Assembly: GCA_035307765.1 (NCBI GenBank)
Contig: DATGHU010000011.1
Coordinates: 43,757-107,756 of the forward strand
Source of the DNA: a bacterium
GTDB taxonomy: Bacteria; Sysuimicrobiota; Sysuimicrobiia; Sysuimicrobiales; Segetimicrobiaceae
Reading direction: 5' to 3'
DNA length: 64,000 nt
Shown: piece after piece, positions 42,627 to 51,656 of the stretch
Position numbering within the stretch: position 1 is the first letter of the stretch
Layout of the letters: each line of letters starts with the position of its first letter
Notes under the pieces: generated by a model
Seen by the model: only the letters and a program-made list of their open reading frames with translations
Told to the model about the DNA's origin: nothing
The model's database searches: none
Translations under genes and position numbers: made by a program

Positions 42627-43664
42627 CTACCGGGGGACGTCGGGAGATTCGGCGTAGATGTAGCGGGTGACGGTCGCCGGGTCGGGCAGCGGGGCCGCCT
42701 CGGCGAGTTCGCTGCCCCGGTCCACCTCGTGCTGGATCCGGGTGCGGATCTCCTGTTCGCGGGCGGGGGTGAGGACCCCCCGCTTCCTGAGCTCGGCGGC
42801 AAAGACGTGGACGGCGTCCCGCTCCCGATCACGTGCCAGCTCCTCCGAGCTGCGATACTTCTCCTGGCGGTCATCGCTGCTGTGCGCCGTCAGACGGGGC
42901 ACCTTGACCTCGAGGAGGGTGGGCCCCTCCCCGCCCCGGGCGCGCGCCACCGCTTCCTTGGCGGCGGCGTACACCGAGAGCACGTGGCTGCCGTCGACGG
43001 TCACCCCCGGCATCCCGTACCCGGCCGCCCGGGCGGACACGTTCGCCACCGCCATCTGCTTGCTTTGGGGGACCGAGATCGCGTACCCATTGTTCTCCAC
43101 GACGAAGATCACCGGGAGGCGGTGAACCGCCGCGAAGTTCAGCGCTTCGTGAAAATCCCCTTCGCTCGTCGCTCCCTCGCCCAGCACGACGAGGCAGACC
43201 TCCCCCGTCCCCCGCAGCTTCGCCGCGTAGGCGATCCCCGCGGCGTGAAGCAGCTGGGTGGCGACCGGGCTGCTCGTGGACAAAATCTTGTGCCGGGAGT
43301 GCCCGTAGTGGCCGGGCATCTGACGTCCACCGCTGCTGGGATCGCTGTCCCGACCGAGCTGGATCAGAAAGATCTCCTCCGGCGGCATCCCCTTCAGCAG
43401 CACCGCCGCCACCGAACGGTAGTACGGGACGAGCCAGTCACGCTCTCGGTCCAGCGCGTAAACCGTACCGACCTGGGCGCCCTCGTGCCCCTGACCCGAG
43501 ATCATGAACGCCGCCTTGCCCGACCGCTGGAGCGCCCACATGCGCTCGTCGACCGCGCGGGCGAGGCAGACATAGTAGTACATCTCCAGGGTCTGGGCGG
43601 CGCTCGGTTCGCCCGTGTTCGGGGAGACTCGGGTCTTGATCGTTCTGGTCTCCTTTGCGCTCAT
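42627..43664 (-). CDS. bkdAA: 2-oxoacid dehydrogenase E1 component, alpha subunit (branched-chain type)
   Basis: 345 residues from ATG 43664 (GGGAGG 4 nt upstream). The thiamine diphosphate motif reads GEGATSEGDFHEALNFA near 160 and ends in NNGYAIS. The GEG in place of GDG and the upstream TSSPVATQLLHAAG recall branched-chain 2-oxoacid dehydrogenases, so oxidation of leucine, isoleucine and valine 2-oxoacids is the first guess, pyruvate the second. A phosphorylation-loop-like HSSDDRQEKYR lies near 265. It follows lpdA on the same strand after 117 nt. Confidence 0.9.
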   Translation of the reverse strand: MSAKETRTIKTRVSPNTGEPSAAQTLEMYYYVCLARAVDERMWALQRSGKAAFMISGQGHEGAQVGTVYALDRERDWLVPYYRSVAAVLLKGMPPEEIFLIQLGRDSDPSSGGRQMPGHYGHSRHKILSTSSPVATQLLHAAGIAYAAKLRGTGEVCLVVLGEGATSEGDFHEALNFAAVHRLPVIFVVENNGYAISVPQSKQMAVANVSARAAGYGMPGVTVDGSHVLSVYAAAKEAVARARGGEGPTLLEVKVPRLTAHSSDDRQEKYRSSEELARDRERDAVHVFAAELRKRGVLTPAREQEIRTRIQHEVDRGSELAEAAPLPDPATVTRYIYAESPDVPR

Positions 43665-43781
43665 GGAGCCTCCCGTGTCCAGAAGATGCCGCGCGACGCT
43701 CCCGCGAAGGGTTCCCCACCCGGCGAAGGCGCTCCTCCCCCCCTCGCTCCCATCATACCCCACCCGGGAACCCCCTCACGA

Positions 43782-45188
43782 TCAGGCGTGCACCGCGCGA
43801 CCGAGCGCGGCGAGCGCCGCCTCCTTCACCGCCTCGGAGAGGGTGGGGTGCGCGTGCACCGCCTGGCCGATCTCGAGCACCGTCGCCTCGAGCGTCTTTC
43901 CCAGCACCCCTTCGGGGAGCAGCTCGGTCACCTCCGGACCGACGAGGTGCACCCCGAGGATTTCGCCGAGCGCGCGGTCCGAGACGATCTTGACGAACCC
44001 CTCGCGGTGGCCGAGGATCGCGGCCCTGGCGTTGCCCGCAAAGGGGAAGCGGCCGACCGCGACGTCGTGCCCCCGCTCGCGCGCCTCCCGCTCCGTGAGG
44101 CCGCAGCTCGCCACCTGGGGGATCGAATAGGTGGCGCGGGGCATCAAGGTCGGGTCGAGCGCGGGGGGAACGTTCCCCGCGATCGCCTCGACGGCCAGGG
44201 TGGCCTCGGCCGACGCCACGTGCGCCAACAGCAATCCCCCCGTGACGTCGCCGGCGGCGGAGATCGACGGGACCGCGGTCCGCATCCGCTCGTCGACGCG
44301 GATCCCGCCCCGGGCGGGCTCGAGCCCCGCCGCCTCCAATCCCAGCTCCTCGACCACGGGGGCGCGCCCCACGGCCACCAGCGCGTACTCGGCCTCCACC
44401 ACTTCCTCGACCGCCCCCGCCCGAAGGGCGACCCGCACGCCGTCGGCGTGCGCCGTCACCCCGGCCACGGCGGTCCCCGGCCGGACCGTGACGCCGCGCT
44501 GGGCGAGGGCCTTCGACACCACCGCGGACACCTCGTCATCCTCGAGCGGGAGGATGGTGGGCATCATCTCCACCAGCGTCACCGCGGAGCCAAAGGCGGC
44601 GAAGAGACTCGCAAACTCGGTGCCCACCGCCCCGGCCCCCAGGATCGCGATCGACCGCGGCACCTCAGGGAGTCGCAGCGCACCGGCGTTGTCGAGCACG
44701 CGCCGGTTATCGATCGCCACGCCGGGCAGGCTGCGGGGGCGCGATCCGGTGGCGAGCAAGATGTGCCGGCCGTCGAGGTGCGCCTCGGACCCGTCGGTCG
44801 CGGCGACCCGGACGCGGGTGGGGTGCACGACGCGGCCGTCGCCGGGGAACACCGCGATACCGTGCTTGCGCATCAGGAACTCGACTCCACGGAAGTTGGT
44901 CCCGACGACCCGCTCCATCCGGCGGCGCAACTTCGCGTAGTCCAAGGAGACCCCGGTCGCCGCGATGCCGAGCTCGTCCGCCCGGCGCATCGTCTCCAGC
45001 AGTTCCGCGGTGTGCAGGAGCACTTTTGTCGGGATGCACCCCACGTGGAGGCAGGTTCCGCCGAGCTTCTCCCGTTCAACGAGCGCGGTCCGCAGGCCCA
45101 GCTGGGCGGCGCGGATCGCGCCCACGTACCCCGCGGGGCCTCCGCCGATGATGATCAGATCGTAAGATCCCGCGGGTGCGGTGCTCAT
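43782..45188 (-). CDS. lpdA: Dihydrolipoamide dehydrogenase (E3)
   Basis: 468 residues. The FAD motif GGGPAGYVGAIRAAQLG near 16, redox disulfide GGTCLHVGCIPTK near 43, NAD motif GAGAVGTEFASLFAAFG near 183, GDVTGGLLLAHVASAE near 315 and the C-terminal HAHPTLSEAV with its catalytic His are all present. It reoxidises dihydrolipoyl groups on E2 using NAD+. It overlaps the DUF2203 gene by 4 nt and leads the dehydrogenase cluster. Confidence 0.96.
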   Translation of the reverse strand: MSTAPAGSYDLIIIGGGPAGYVGAIRAAQLGLRTALVEREKLGGTCLHVGCIPTKVLLHTAELLETMRRADELGIAATGVSLDYAKLRRRMERVVGTNFRGVEFLMRKHGIAVFPGDGRVVHPTRVRVAATDGSEAHLDGRHILLATGSRPRSLPGVAIDNRRVLDNAGALRLPEVPRSIAILGAGAVGTEFASLFAAFGSAVTLVEMMPTILPLEDDEVSAVVSKALAQRGVTVRPGTAVAGVTAHADGVRVALRAGAVEEVVEAEYALVAVGRAPVVEELGLEAAGLEPARGGIRVDERMRTAVPSISAAGDVTGGLLLAHVASAEATLAVEAIAGNVPPALDPTLMPRATYSIPQVASCGLTEREARERGHDVAVGRFPFAGNARAAILGHREGFVKIVSDRALGEILGVHLVGPEVTELLPEGVLGKTLEATVLEIGQAVHAHPTLSEAVKEAALAALGRAVHA

Positions 45189-45604
45189 GTCTGATCCAGG
45201 GGGAGCCGTGCGATGGGTTGGCGACCGGCGAAGCCCTCATCGGCCCCGTGCCAGAACGCGATGGCGGGCTCTCCCACCCGCCAGCAGAGGAACACGGTGG
45301 CCCCACCGCGGGCGCGAAAGGGAAAATCCACCAGCCCGGCGTCGAGATCGCGCAGCACGCACCCCGTCGATTCGATTTCGCCCGCCAGCGCCACCAGCCG
45401 CTCCGTGATCGAGTCCAGGACGCGCTGCTCGTCGGCGAGCGCGCTCAAGACCAGCTCGCCCTCCCCCAGGCGCTTCCAGAGGAGATCGAGCCGGGCCTTC
45501 TTGACCACCGCCTCGTCCCGCAAGCGCCGGAGGGCGGTCAGCATCTCGGTGAGCCCGGGGAGAAGATCCGTCGCCTCGCCGAGCGTGAAGTGCCGGATCG
45601 GCAT
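45185..45604 (-). CDS. DUF2203 family protein
   Basis: 139 residues with the DUF2203 pattern: FTLGEATDLLPGL at the start, a long predicted helical hairpin or coiled coil (~20-80), GCVLRDLDAGLVDFPFRARGG near 82 and FLCWRVGEPAIAFWH near 105. Function is unknown. It lies between peptide deformylase and lpdA, 7 nt after the first and overlapping the second by 4 nt. Confidence 0.85.
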   Translation of the reverse strand: MPIRHFTLGEATDLLPGLTEMLTALRRLRDEAVVKKARLDLLWKRLGEGELVLSALADEQRVLDSITERLVALAGEIESTGCVLRDLDAGLVDFPFRARGGATVFLCWRVGEPAIAFWHGADEGFAGRQPIARLPLDQT

Positions 45605-45611
45605 CGTGACA

Positions 45612-46163
45612 TCACCGCCCTCGCCGCGCGACGCGCGGCCGGCGATCGGGCCACCGCCGCCGCAGCAGACGTCCCGGATCGACGAACAGCACGCCGTTCA
45701 GGTGGTCGATCTCGTGCTGGAACACCCGGGCCAGGATGTCCTCGCCTTTCACCACGATCGGCCGGCCGTGAATGTTCCGGCCCTCCACCTCGACCCGCTG
45801 CGCGCGCCGGACGTCTCCGTACACCCCAGGGATGCTGAGGCAGCCCTCCGTCCCGACCTGGCTGCCCCGGCGTCGACGGATCCGAGGGTTGATGACGGCC
45901 AGCGGCTCCTCGCCGATGTCGATCACCACAACGCGGAGCGGTGTGCCGATCTGGGGAGCGGCCAAACCGATTCCGTTGGATCGGCGCATGCTGGCGAACA
46001 TGTCGGCAACCAACTGCCGGATCGCCCGGTCGACGAGGCGAATTCTCCGGCTGCGCCGCCGCAGGATGCCGGCGTCCGCATCACGCAGGGTGACGATCCG
46101 GCGGGAGCGCGCCCGAACCCCCCGGAGTCTCCGGACCCGCCCGCCACGGGGACGCGGGCTCAC
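45612..46163 (-). CDS. def: Peptide deformylase
   Basis: About 183 residues from GTG 46163. It removes the formyl group from new protein N-termini. All three metal-site motifs are present: GIGLAAPQIG near 72, EGCLSIPG with the Cys ligand near 113, and HEIDHLNG near 155. The N-terminus before the fold (IVTLRDADAGILRR) is about 20 very arginine-rich residues and no Shine-Dalgarno sequence supports the GTG, so the start is uncertain. It appears to be the first gene of the 2-oxoacid dehydrogenase operon. Confidence 0.88.
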   Translation of the reverse strand: MSPRPRGGRVRRLRGVRARSRRIVTLRDADAGILRRRSRRIRLVDRAIRQLVADMFASMRRSNGIGLAAPQIGTPLRVVVIDIGEEPLAVINPRIRRRRGSQVGTEGCLSIPGVYGDVRRAQRVEVEGRNIHGRPIVVKGEDILARVFQHEIDHLNGVLFVDPGRLLRRRWPDRRPRVARRGR

Positions 46164-46455
46164 CGACGCCGAAGCGACACCCGGACCCGGTCCGACTCGG
46201 CGGCACCGCCGAACCGTTCGCGCCGGCCTCCGGAAGGGACACCTCGGCCCGCGCTCCTCATACCCCTCCGAGACCCTTCGCCGCGAACGGGCGCATCGCC
46301 GAGGGTATTCTTGGTGGTGGGGTGGGGAAAATCCTTGCCCGCCCGCCTCAGCGCGCGGCGATGCCCGAAACCAGAAGCGTGACCCCACCCACGGCGAGAA
46401 GGGACCCGGGCAAATGTCCGGATCCCTTCCCCTTCATCGGACGATCGGAGGGCAC
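46164..46455. other. Intergenic region upstream of def
   Basis: A 292-nt stretch with no convincing gene. It holds the terminator-like hairpin at 46398-46429 and, presumably, the def promoter, which could not be identified. Confidence 0.5.
46398..46429 (-). terminator. Terminator-like hairpin after the molybdenum oxidoreductase gene
   Basis: In the minus-strand RNA, a 12-bp stem with one G-U pair and an 8-nt loop begins 26 nt after the stop codon. It is not followed by a U-run, so the terminator may need Rho or may only protect the 3' end. Confidence 0.55.
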
Positions 46456-48054
46456 TTATCCGAAGCGCACCTTCACCGTATGATACCCCTGCCCGCCGTC
46501 CGGCAGGGTCGGCTCCGGCTTGGCCGGCTGGAGCGCGCCCTTCCCGTCGGTGGCGCGCACGCTGATCGCGTACTCGCCGGCCTTCGGGGGCGTCCAGGTC
46601 GCCGACCAGAACTGCCAGGTGTTCACCCCCAGCGGCTCCTTCACGGCGGCGGGCAGCCAGGTCTTGCCGCCGTCGGGGCTGAACTCGACCTTGGAGATCC
46701 CGCGGTTGCCCGCGAACGCCCAGCCGCCAAGGGCGAGCGCGGCGCCGTCTTTCGTCTCGACCCGGAACGCGCTGTTGGTCTTGACGATCGCCTCCTGGTC
46801 CCACCCCTGCTGTTCCCAGTAGCCCCGGACGTCCTTGTACTCGAGCGCCGACGCCTCGATCGTGGTGAGCCATTTGGGTTGCTTCATCCCGTAGCGGTTG
46901 AGCAGCAGCACACGGACCGGGGCGCCGTGCTTTTGCGGAATCGGAGCGCCGTTCATCTCGTAGGCCAGCATGGACAGCGGGTCCATCGCCACGGCCAGCG
47001 GGATCGACTCCTTGTACCCGTCGGCGGCGGTCCAAATGATCGTCTTCACCTCCGGCTTGACCCCCGCCTGATCCAGAAGGTCCTTCACGCGCACGCCGTT
47101 CCACCGGGCGGTCCCGATCAGGTCGCCGCCCACCTCGTTGCTGATGCACTCAAAGGTCTGGTAGCGCTCGACCGGGGGGGCGGCCTTCTTGAGCTCATCC
47201 AGGGTGAGCGTGAGCGGCTTCGCCACGAGCCCCTTCACTTCCAGCTTCCACCGCGCCACGTCCACCGTGGGATCGAAGAAATTCTTGGAGACCTGGTAGA
47301 ACTGCCCGTCCGGCGTGATCTCCGGCGGCATCCCCTTGACCAGCTGGAACGCCTGGGCGGCGGCCGCGGCGACCCGTGAGGTCGCTGTCCCGATCCACGT
47401 CGCGCAGCGACTCCCCGCGGCGGCGGCGACCAGCACGATCGCCGAGCGGCGCAGAGCATCGCGGCGGGTGACGCGGTCCCGCGAATCCCGCGCGCCGGAG
47501 GCGGGCCGCGCCGCGCTCGGCTGGCTGCTCGAGGCGGTCAGGCCGGCGGTCGCCGCCCGGACGGGACGCCGCCCGCCGGGCGCCGGACCGAGCCCGGCGA
47601 GGACGATCCCGTACGCGACGCTCGCCAGCGCCATCGGCACGGCGGGAGCCAGGACCATCGTCGTCAGCGGAACGCCGAGGATCCCGCCCTCGATCAAGGG
47701 GAGAAAGACGTAGGTGAGGAACGCCCAAGCCAGCACCGCGATCTCCAGGGCGAGGACGAGCCGGGGGCGCCGCGTCCGCCGGCCGAGCCGGGCGTAGAGC
47801 ATCCCGCCGATCCCGAACCCGATCACGCCGGTGATGACGGCCATGACCAGCCCCAACGGTTTCGCGAGGTGCTGGAGTTTGGCGAGAAAGAGCGCGAAGA
47901 TCTGGTACGGGATCAGACGGATCATCCGTTCGGCGAGCGCCTCCGGAAGCGTCGGCGTCCCGGTGGCGGACCGGTAGGCGAAGAACACCAGCATCGCGGC
48001 CACCCCGCCCGCCGCGCCCGCCCAAAACCCCCGCATAAGAGGAGTCTGTTTCAC
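46456..48054 (-). CDS. Membrane-anchored sulfite-oxidase-family molybdenum oxidoreductase
   Basis: 532 residues. Four predicted membrane helices (~8-27, 66-92, 103-125, 130-155), a Pro/Ala linker, then RRDALRRSAIVLVAAAAG near 200, which looks like a Tat-type or fifth membrane segment. The sulfite-oxidase domain (~230-400) has the molybdenum Cys in FECISNEVGGDLIGTARWNGV cut here as FECISNEVGG, then HGAPVRVLLLNRYGMKQPKW near 355. The Mo-co dimerisation domain (~410-532) includes SPDGGKTW and FWSATWTPPKAG. It probably works on the outer side of the inner membrane; the substrate (sulfite or other) is unknown. A terminator-like hairpin follows. Confidence 0.87.
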   Translation of the reverse strand: MKQTPLMRGFWAGAAGGVAAMLVFFAYRSATGTPTLPEALAERMIRLIPYQIFALFLAKLQHLAKPLGLVMAVITGVIGFGIGGMLYARLGRRTRRPRLVLALEIAVLAWAFLTYVFLPLIEGGILGVPLTTMVLAPAVPMALASVAYGIVLAGLGPAPGGRRPVRAATAGLTASSSQPSAARPASGARDSRDRVTRRDALRRSAIVLVAAAAGSRCATWIGTATSRVAAAAAQAFQLVKGMPPEITPDGQFYQVSKNFFDPTVDVARWKLEVKGLVAKPLTLTLDELKKAAPPVERYQTFECISNEVGGDLIGTARWNGVRVKDLLDQAGVKPEVKTIIWTAADGYKESIPLAVAMDPLSMLAYEMNGAPIPQKHGAPVRVLLLNRYGMKQPKWLTTIEASALEYKDVRGYWEQQGWDQEAIVKTNSAFRVETKDGAALALGGWAFAGNRGISKVEFSPDGGKTWLPAAVKEPLGVNTWQFWSATWTPPKAGEYAISVRATDGKGALQPAKPEPTLPDGGQGYHTVKVRFG

Positions 48055-48189
48055 AACCGCTCACCTCGTAATGAAGCTCCTGGTATCAATCCTAAGCGGC
48101 GCGTGTAAAGACCAGATAAAGTCCCGATGAAGGCGGAAAGGTGGGCAACAGTAACCGAACCCCGCGGTCGTGGAGGAGAACCGGTGCCG

Positions 48190-48855
48190 TCAGGTGCGTG
48201 ACCCGCGGCCTTCCCATTCTTCCCCCGTGGCGGCGATCTCGCGCTGCCGCTCGGTCGCGATGTCCACAAGCCACTGCGGGTCCTCGTAGACATAGTCCTT
48301 GCGCAGCGGGTGCCCCTTCCAATCCGGGCTCATCATGATCCGGCGGAGGTTGGGGTGGGCCTCGAACACGATGCCGAAGAGATCGTACGCCTCGCGCTCG
48401 TGCCAGTCGGCGCCCCGCCACAGCCCCGTGACGGACGGGATCCGCGGATCGCTCCTCGGGATCGCGACCTTGAGCACCGCGGCATGGTTGCGCACCAGCG
48501 ACGCCACGTGGTAGACGACATCGAAATGATCCGACCAATCGATCGCGGAGACGAAGGAGAGGTACGCCATGTCGAACTCCGGGTTGTCCCGGAGCCAGCG
48601 GCAGAGATCCAGGATCTCGTCCCCCGGCACCAGGAACGTCGGCTGGTGGTGATGATAGACCTTGGACTCCTCGCGCTTCAGCGGGCGGGGCGCGGGCTTT
48701 CCCGCCGCCTTCGCCGCCTCCGCCGCGGCCCGCCACTCTTGCTCCTTGCCCTGCCACTCCTCGTCGGCTTTCGCCTCCTCGACCTGCTGCTCGGCCAGGA
48801 GATCGCGGACGTGCGGAAAGCGCGCCAGCAACTGGGCGACGCGAGCGGGGGTCAT
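48190..48855 (-). CDS. nuoC: NADH-quinone oxidoreductase subunit C
   Basis: 221 residues. The 30-kDa subunit core is at ~100-205: [17 protein letters not shown] and the hallmark [19 protein letters not shown], then KGHPLRKDY. The first ~75 residues form a charged helix ([16 protein letters not shown]) not seen in short NuoC proteins. It starts inside the end of nuoI (ATGA overlap), so it is translated last in the block. It is a peripheral-arm subunit of complex I. The position after nuoI is unusual; it normally lies between nuoB and nuoD. Confidence 0.92.
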   Translation of the reverse strand: MTPARVAQLLARFPHVRDLLAEQQVEEAKADEEWQGKEQEWRAAAEAAKAAGKPAPRPLKREESKVYHHHQPTFLVPGDEILDLCRWLRDNPEFDMAYLSFVSAIDWSDHFDVVYHVASLVRNHAAVLKVAIPRSDPRIPSVTGLWRGADWHEREAYDLFGIVFEAHPNLRRIMMSPDWKGHPLRKDYVYEDPQWLVDIATERQREIAATGEEWEGRGSRT

Positions 48856-49325
48856 CGCACCATCCCCCCCACGATGCCGCGCGCCACCGGCTCTTTCGGC
48901 GCCGCGGCGTGGAGGTCGTCGAGGTCGTAGAGCAGCCGGTCGCGGCTGTACGTCGACGCCTCGTAGTGCGGCACGAACACGATCGCCTCGGTCGGGCACA
49001 CCTCGACGCAGTACCCGCAGTAACAGCATTTGTCCATCTCGATGTCGAACCGGGTGAGCACCCGCTCCTTGCCCTTCCCCTCCGCCTCGATATGGATGCA
49101 GCGGTCGGGACAGATCCGCTCGCACTGGAAGCAGATGATGCAGAGATCCTTCCCCGTCGCCGGGTCGATGGGCAGCGCCAGCAGCCCGTGAAACCGGTTG
49201 GACACATCGACGTGCTCAAGCGGATACTGCACCGTCACCTTGCGGCGGACCATGACGCGAAATGTCAGCGCCAACCCCGTCGCCAGCGCGGTCACCGCCC
49301 GGGTCACGCGAGTCACGAGTGGCAT
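48852..49325 (-). CDS. nuoI: NADH-quinone oxidoreductase subunit I
   Basis: 157 residues. Two 4Fe-4S ferredoxin motifs, [12 protein letters not shown] near 62 and [12 protein letters not shown] near 100, carry clusters N6a and N6b. [14 protein letters not shown] near 38 is typical of NuoI. It follows nuoD by 10 nt and overlaps nuoC by 4 nt. It carries electrons toward NuoB in the peripheral arm. Confidence 0.94.
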   Translation of the reverse strand: MPLVTRVTRAVTALATGLALTFRVMVRRKVTVQYPLEHVDVSNRFHGLLALPIDPATGKDLCIICFQCERICPDRCIHIEAEGKGKERVLTRFDIEMDKCCYCGYCVEVCPTEAIVFVPHYEASTYSRDRLLYDLDDLHAAAPKEPVARGIVGGMVR

Positions 49326-49335
49326 CCCGACCCTC

Positions 49336-50439
49336 CTACCGGTCGACGTCCGAGAGCACGATATCGATGCTGCCGAGGATCGCGATCACATCGGCGATCT
49401 TCCAGCCCCGCATCATTTCGGTCAGCGCGTACAGGTTGCTGAACGACGGGGCGCGGACTTTGACCCGGTACGGGGTCTCGCCGCCGTCGCTGACGATGTG
49501 CACGCCGAGGTCGCCCCGCGGCGACTCGGTCTGGACGAACGCTTCCCCCCGGGGCGCCTTCATCGTCATCGGCACGCGGGTCCGGATCTCACCGCCGGGG
49601 AGCGCGCGCAGCACCTGCCGGATGATCCGTACCGACTGGCGCATCTCCGCAAGGCGCACCAGGTAACGGGCGAAGCAGTCGCCGTCCTCCAGGACCGGGA
49701 CGTCGAACTCCATCGCGTCGTAGACCTCATAGGGGGCCGCCTTGCGCACGTCGTACGCGATCCCGCTCGCGCGGGCGACGGGGCCCGACGCGCCCATGGC
49801 GATCGCATCGGCGCGGCCGATCCGGCCGATCCCTTTGACGCGCGCGAGGAAGATGGGGTTCTCGGTGAGCAGCGCTTCATATTCGTCGACCCGGGGGAGG
49901 AAGGCGTCGAGGAACGCCCCGCACTGCTCGCTCCACCCCTCCGGCAGGTCGGCGTACACCCCCCCGATGCGGAAGTAGACGTGGTGCAGGCGGCCGCCGG
50001 TGACCCGTTCGAACAGGTCCAGGATCGCCTCGCGCTCCCGGAAGCACCAGAGGAACACCGTGGTCGCCCCGAGGTCGATCGCCCAGGTCCCCAGCCAGAC
50101 GAGGTGACTCGCGATCCGGTTCAGCTCGCAGAACAGCACCCGGATGTACCGCGCGCGGTCGGGCGGGCGGATGCCGGCCAGACGCTCCACGGCGAGGCAG
50201 TACGCCTCCTCGTTGTTCAGGGCGATGAGGTAATCCAATCCCCGGTCGACGAGGGCGACGTTCTGCACGTACGTCCGGTGCTCCATCATCTTTTCGACCG
50301 AGGAGTGCAGGTACCCGATGTCGGGCTGCACGTCGACGATGTTCTCGCCGTCGAGGGTCACGATGAGGCGCAGCACCCCGTGCGTGCTGGGGTGCTGGGG
50401 CCCCATGTTCAGCATCAACTCTTCGGTCCGCAGCGCCAT
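49336..50439 (-). CDS. nuoD: NADH-quinone oxidoreductase subunit D
   Basis: 367 residues of the 49-kDa subunit, which forms the quinone pocket with NuoB. MLNMGPQHPSTHGVLR at the start contains the quinone-binding histidines; then DVQPDIGYLHSSVEKMMEHRTY near 37 and LEDGDCFARYLVRLAEMRQS near 262. Residues LSDVDR end the protein as in the family. It follows nuoB by 10 nt. Confidence 0.95.
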   Translation of the reverse strand: MALRTEELMLNMGPQHPSTHGVLRLIVTLDGENIVDVQPDIGYLHSSVEKMMEHRTYVQNVALVDRGLDYLIALNNEEAYCLAVERLAGIRPPDRARYIRVLFCELNRIASHLVWLGTWAIDLGATTVFLWCFREREAILDLFERVTGGRLHHVYFRIGGVYADLPEGWSEQCGAFLDAFLPRVDEYEALLTENPIFLARVKGIGRIGRADAIAMGASGPVARASGIAYDVRKAAPYEVYDAMEFDVPVLEDGDCFARYLVRLAEMRQSVRIIRQVLRALPGGEIRTRVPMTMKAPRGEAFVQTESPRGDLGVHIVSDGGETPYRVKVRAPSFSNLYALTEMMRGWKIADVIAILGSIDIVLSDVDR

Positions 50440-50449
50440 CCCCGTTCTC

Positions 50450-51031
50450 CTAGGACCCCCGCAGTGCCGCGGCGGCCTGCTGGCGCAGGAACGGCTCGCG
50501 CTTGATCTTTTCCTGGAGCTTGAGGATCCCTTCGATCAGCGCCTCGGGGCGCGGGGGGCACCCGGGCACGTAGACATCGACGGGGATCACCTGGTCGATT
50601 CCCTTCAGGATCGAGTAGTTGTCGTAGAAGAACGGTCCGCCGCACGTCGCGCACGAGCCCATGGAGATCACGTACCGGGGCTCGGGCATCTGCTCCCAGA
50701 GCCGGCGGACGATCGGGGCGATCTTGAGCGTCGCCCGGCCGGCGACGATGATCAGGTCCGCCTGCCGCGGGGTCGCGCGCGGGATCAACCCCATCCGGTC
50801 CAGGTCAAACCGGGCGGCGTAGGCGGCCATCATCTCGATCGCGCAGCACGCCAGCCCGAACGTGAGCGGCCAGATCGACGACGCCCGCCCCCAGTTCAGC
50901 GCCGCCTCGACGGTGGTGAGGATCAAGCCGCCGCCCGGAATGTTGTCGAGGATCGCGACCGCCTCGGCGATCGGGGTGATCTGGCTGCGGCGCGGCGCCG
51001 CGGCCCCTCCCCCGACGACGTTCATCGACAT
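50450..51031 (-). CDS. nuoB: NADH-quinone oxidoreductase subunit B
   Basis: 193 residues from ATG 51031 (GGGGAG 5 nt upstream). It holds the terminal cluster N2: cysteines lie in [11 protein letters not shown] near 60, GSCATCGG near 125, and [11 protein letters not shown] near 155. It heads the nuoB-D-I-C block; no nuoA, E-H or J-N gene is in the window. A putative promoter lies about 140 nt upstream. Confidence 0.95.
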   Translation of the reverse strand: MSMNVVGGGAAAPRRSQITPIAEAVAILDNIPGGGLILTTVEAALNWGRASSIWPLTFGLACCAIEMMAAYAARFDLDRMGLIPRATPRQADLIIVAGRATLKIAPIVRRLWEQMPEPRYVISMGSCATCGGPFFYDNYSILKGIDQVIPVDVYVPGCPPRPEALIEGILKLQEKIKREPFLRQQAAAALRGS

Positions 51032-51173
51032 GGTCGCTCCCCTCTCTTCGGCTCGGCGCCCGACGCTGATCAGGTCCCCGTCGACCGCGACGCGAGCACG
51101 ACGGGAATCCCGGCCCTCGGTGCCGACCGCGCCGGCGGCCTTCGCGTCCACCGGCCGCGGTCCTTCTGCGGAT

Positions 51174-51202
51174 AAAATAACACGCGGGCGGGACCACCGC
51201 AA
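51174..51202 (-). promoter_or_regulatory. Putative promoter of nuoB-D-I-C
   Basis: Minus-strand TTGCGG (51197-51202), a 17-nt spacer and TATTTT (51174-51179), giving a leader of about 135 nt before nuoB. It lies in the 199-nt gap after sufU. Confidence 0.5.
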
Positions 51203-51230
51203 ACCGGCGATGCCGCCGCCCGACCCGGCC

Positions 51231-51656
51231 TCAGCGGTTCCCCACCTCCGCCAGGGCGCCCTCGAGGGTCACCCACCCCAGCGTCGCGCACTTAACCCTG
51301 ACCGGAAACTTCCGGACGCCCTGCAGCGCCTCGAGATCCCCCAGCGCTTCCGCCGGTGGCTCCCCGTGCATCATCGCCTTGAACGCCGCGATCAACCGCT
51401 CGGCCTCCGCGACCGGCTGCCCCTTGATCCGCTCGGTCATCATCGACGCCGACGCCTGGCTGATCGAGCACCCCCGGCCGTCAAAACGCACGTCGGTCAC
51501 CACCCCGTCCCGGACGGTCAAGAACAACCGGATCTCGTCGCCGCAGAGCGGATTGGCGCCCTCGCGGACGACGTCCGCCGGGTCGAGGGTCCCTTTGTTG
51601 CGCGGGTGGCTGTAGTGATCGAGGATCACATCGCGGTACAGATCATCCAGCGACAC
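51231..51656 (-). CDS. sufU: SufU zinc-dependent sulfurtransferase
   Basis: 141 residues. The zinc cysteines are NPLCGDEI near 37, [14 protein letters not shown] near 62 and VKCATLGW near 125. In Gram-positive-type Suf systems SufU takes sulfur from SufS and passes it to the SufBCD scaffold. It starts inside sufS (14-nt overlap). It is the last gene of the suf operon. Confidence 0.94.
   Translation of the reverse strand: MSLDDLYRDVILDHYSHPRNKGTLDPADVVREGANPLCGDEIRLFLTVRDGVVTDVRFDGRGCSISQASASMMTERIKGQPVAEAERLIAAFKAMMHGEPPAEALGDLEALQGVRKFPVRVKCATLGWVTLEGALAEVGNR

Noticed and set aside
43752-43757. TATGAT on the minus strand upstream of E1 alpha as a promoter
   Set aside because: No -35 hexamer fits at a normal distance, and the gap to lpdA is short, so a separate promoter cannot be supported.
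43714-43767. Direct repeat CCCCACCCGG (43714-43723 and 43758-43767)
   Set aside because: Only two 10-bp GC-rich copies, with no link to a recognisable element; likely chance.
42729-45194. Long open frame on the plus strand across the lpdA and E1 alpha genes
   Set aside because: It is antisense to well-recognised genes, has Arg/Pro/Gly-rich composition and no family motif. Such frames are common in GC-rich DNA. The same holds for plus-strand frames over 4355-5707, 16855-18471, 27675-29705 and 53884-56181.
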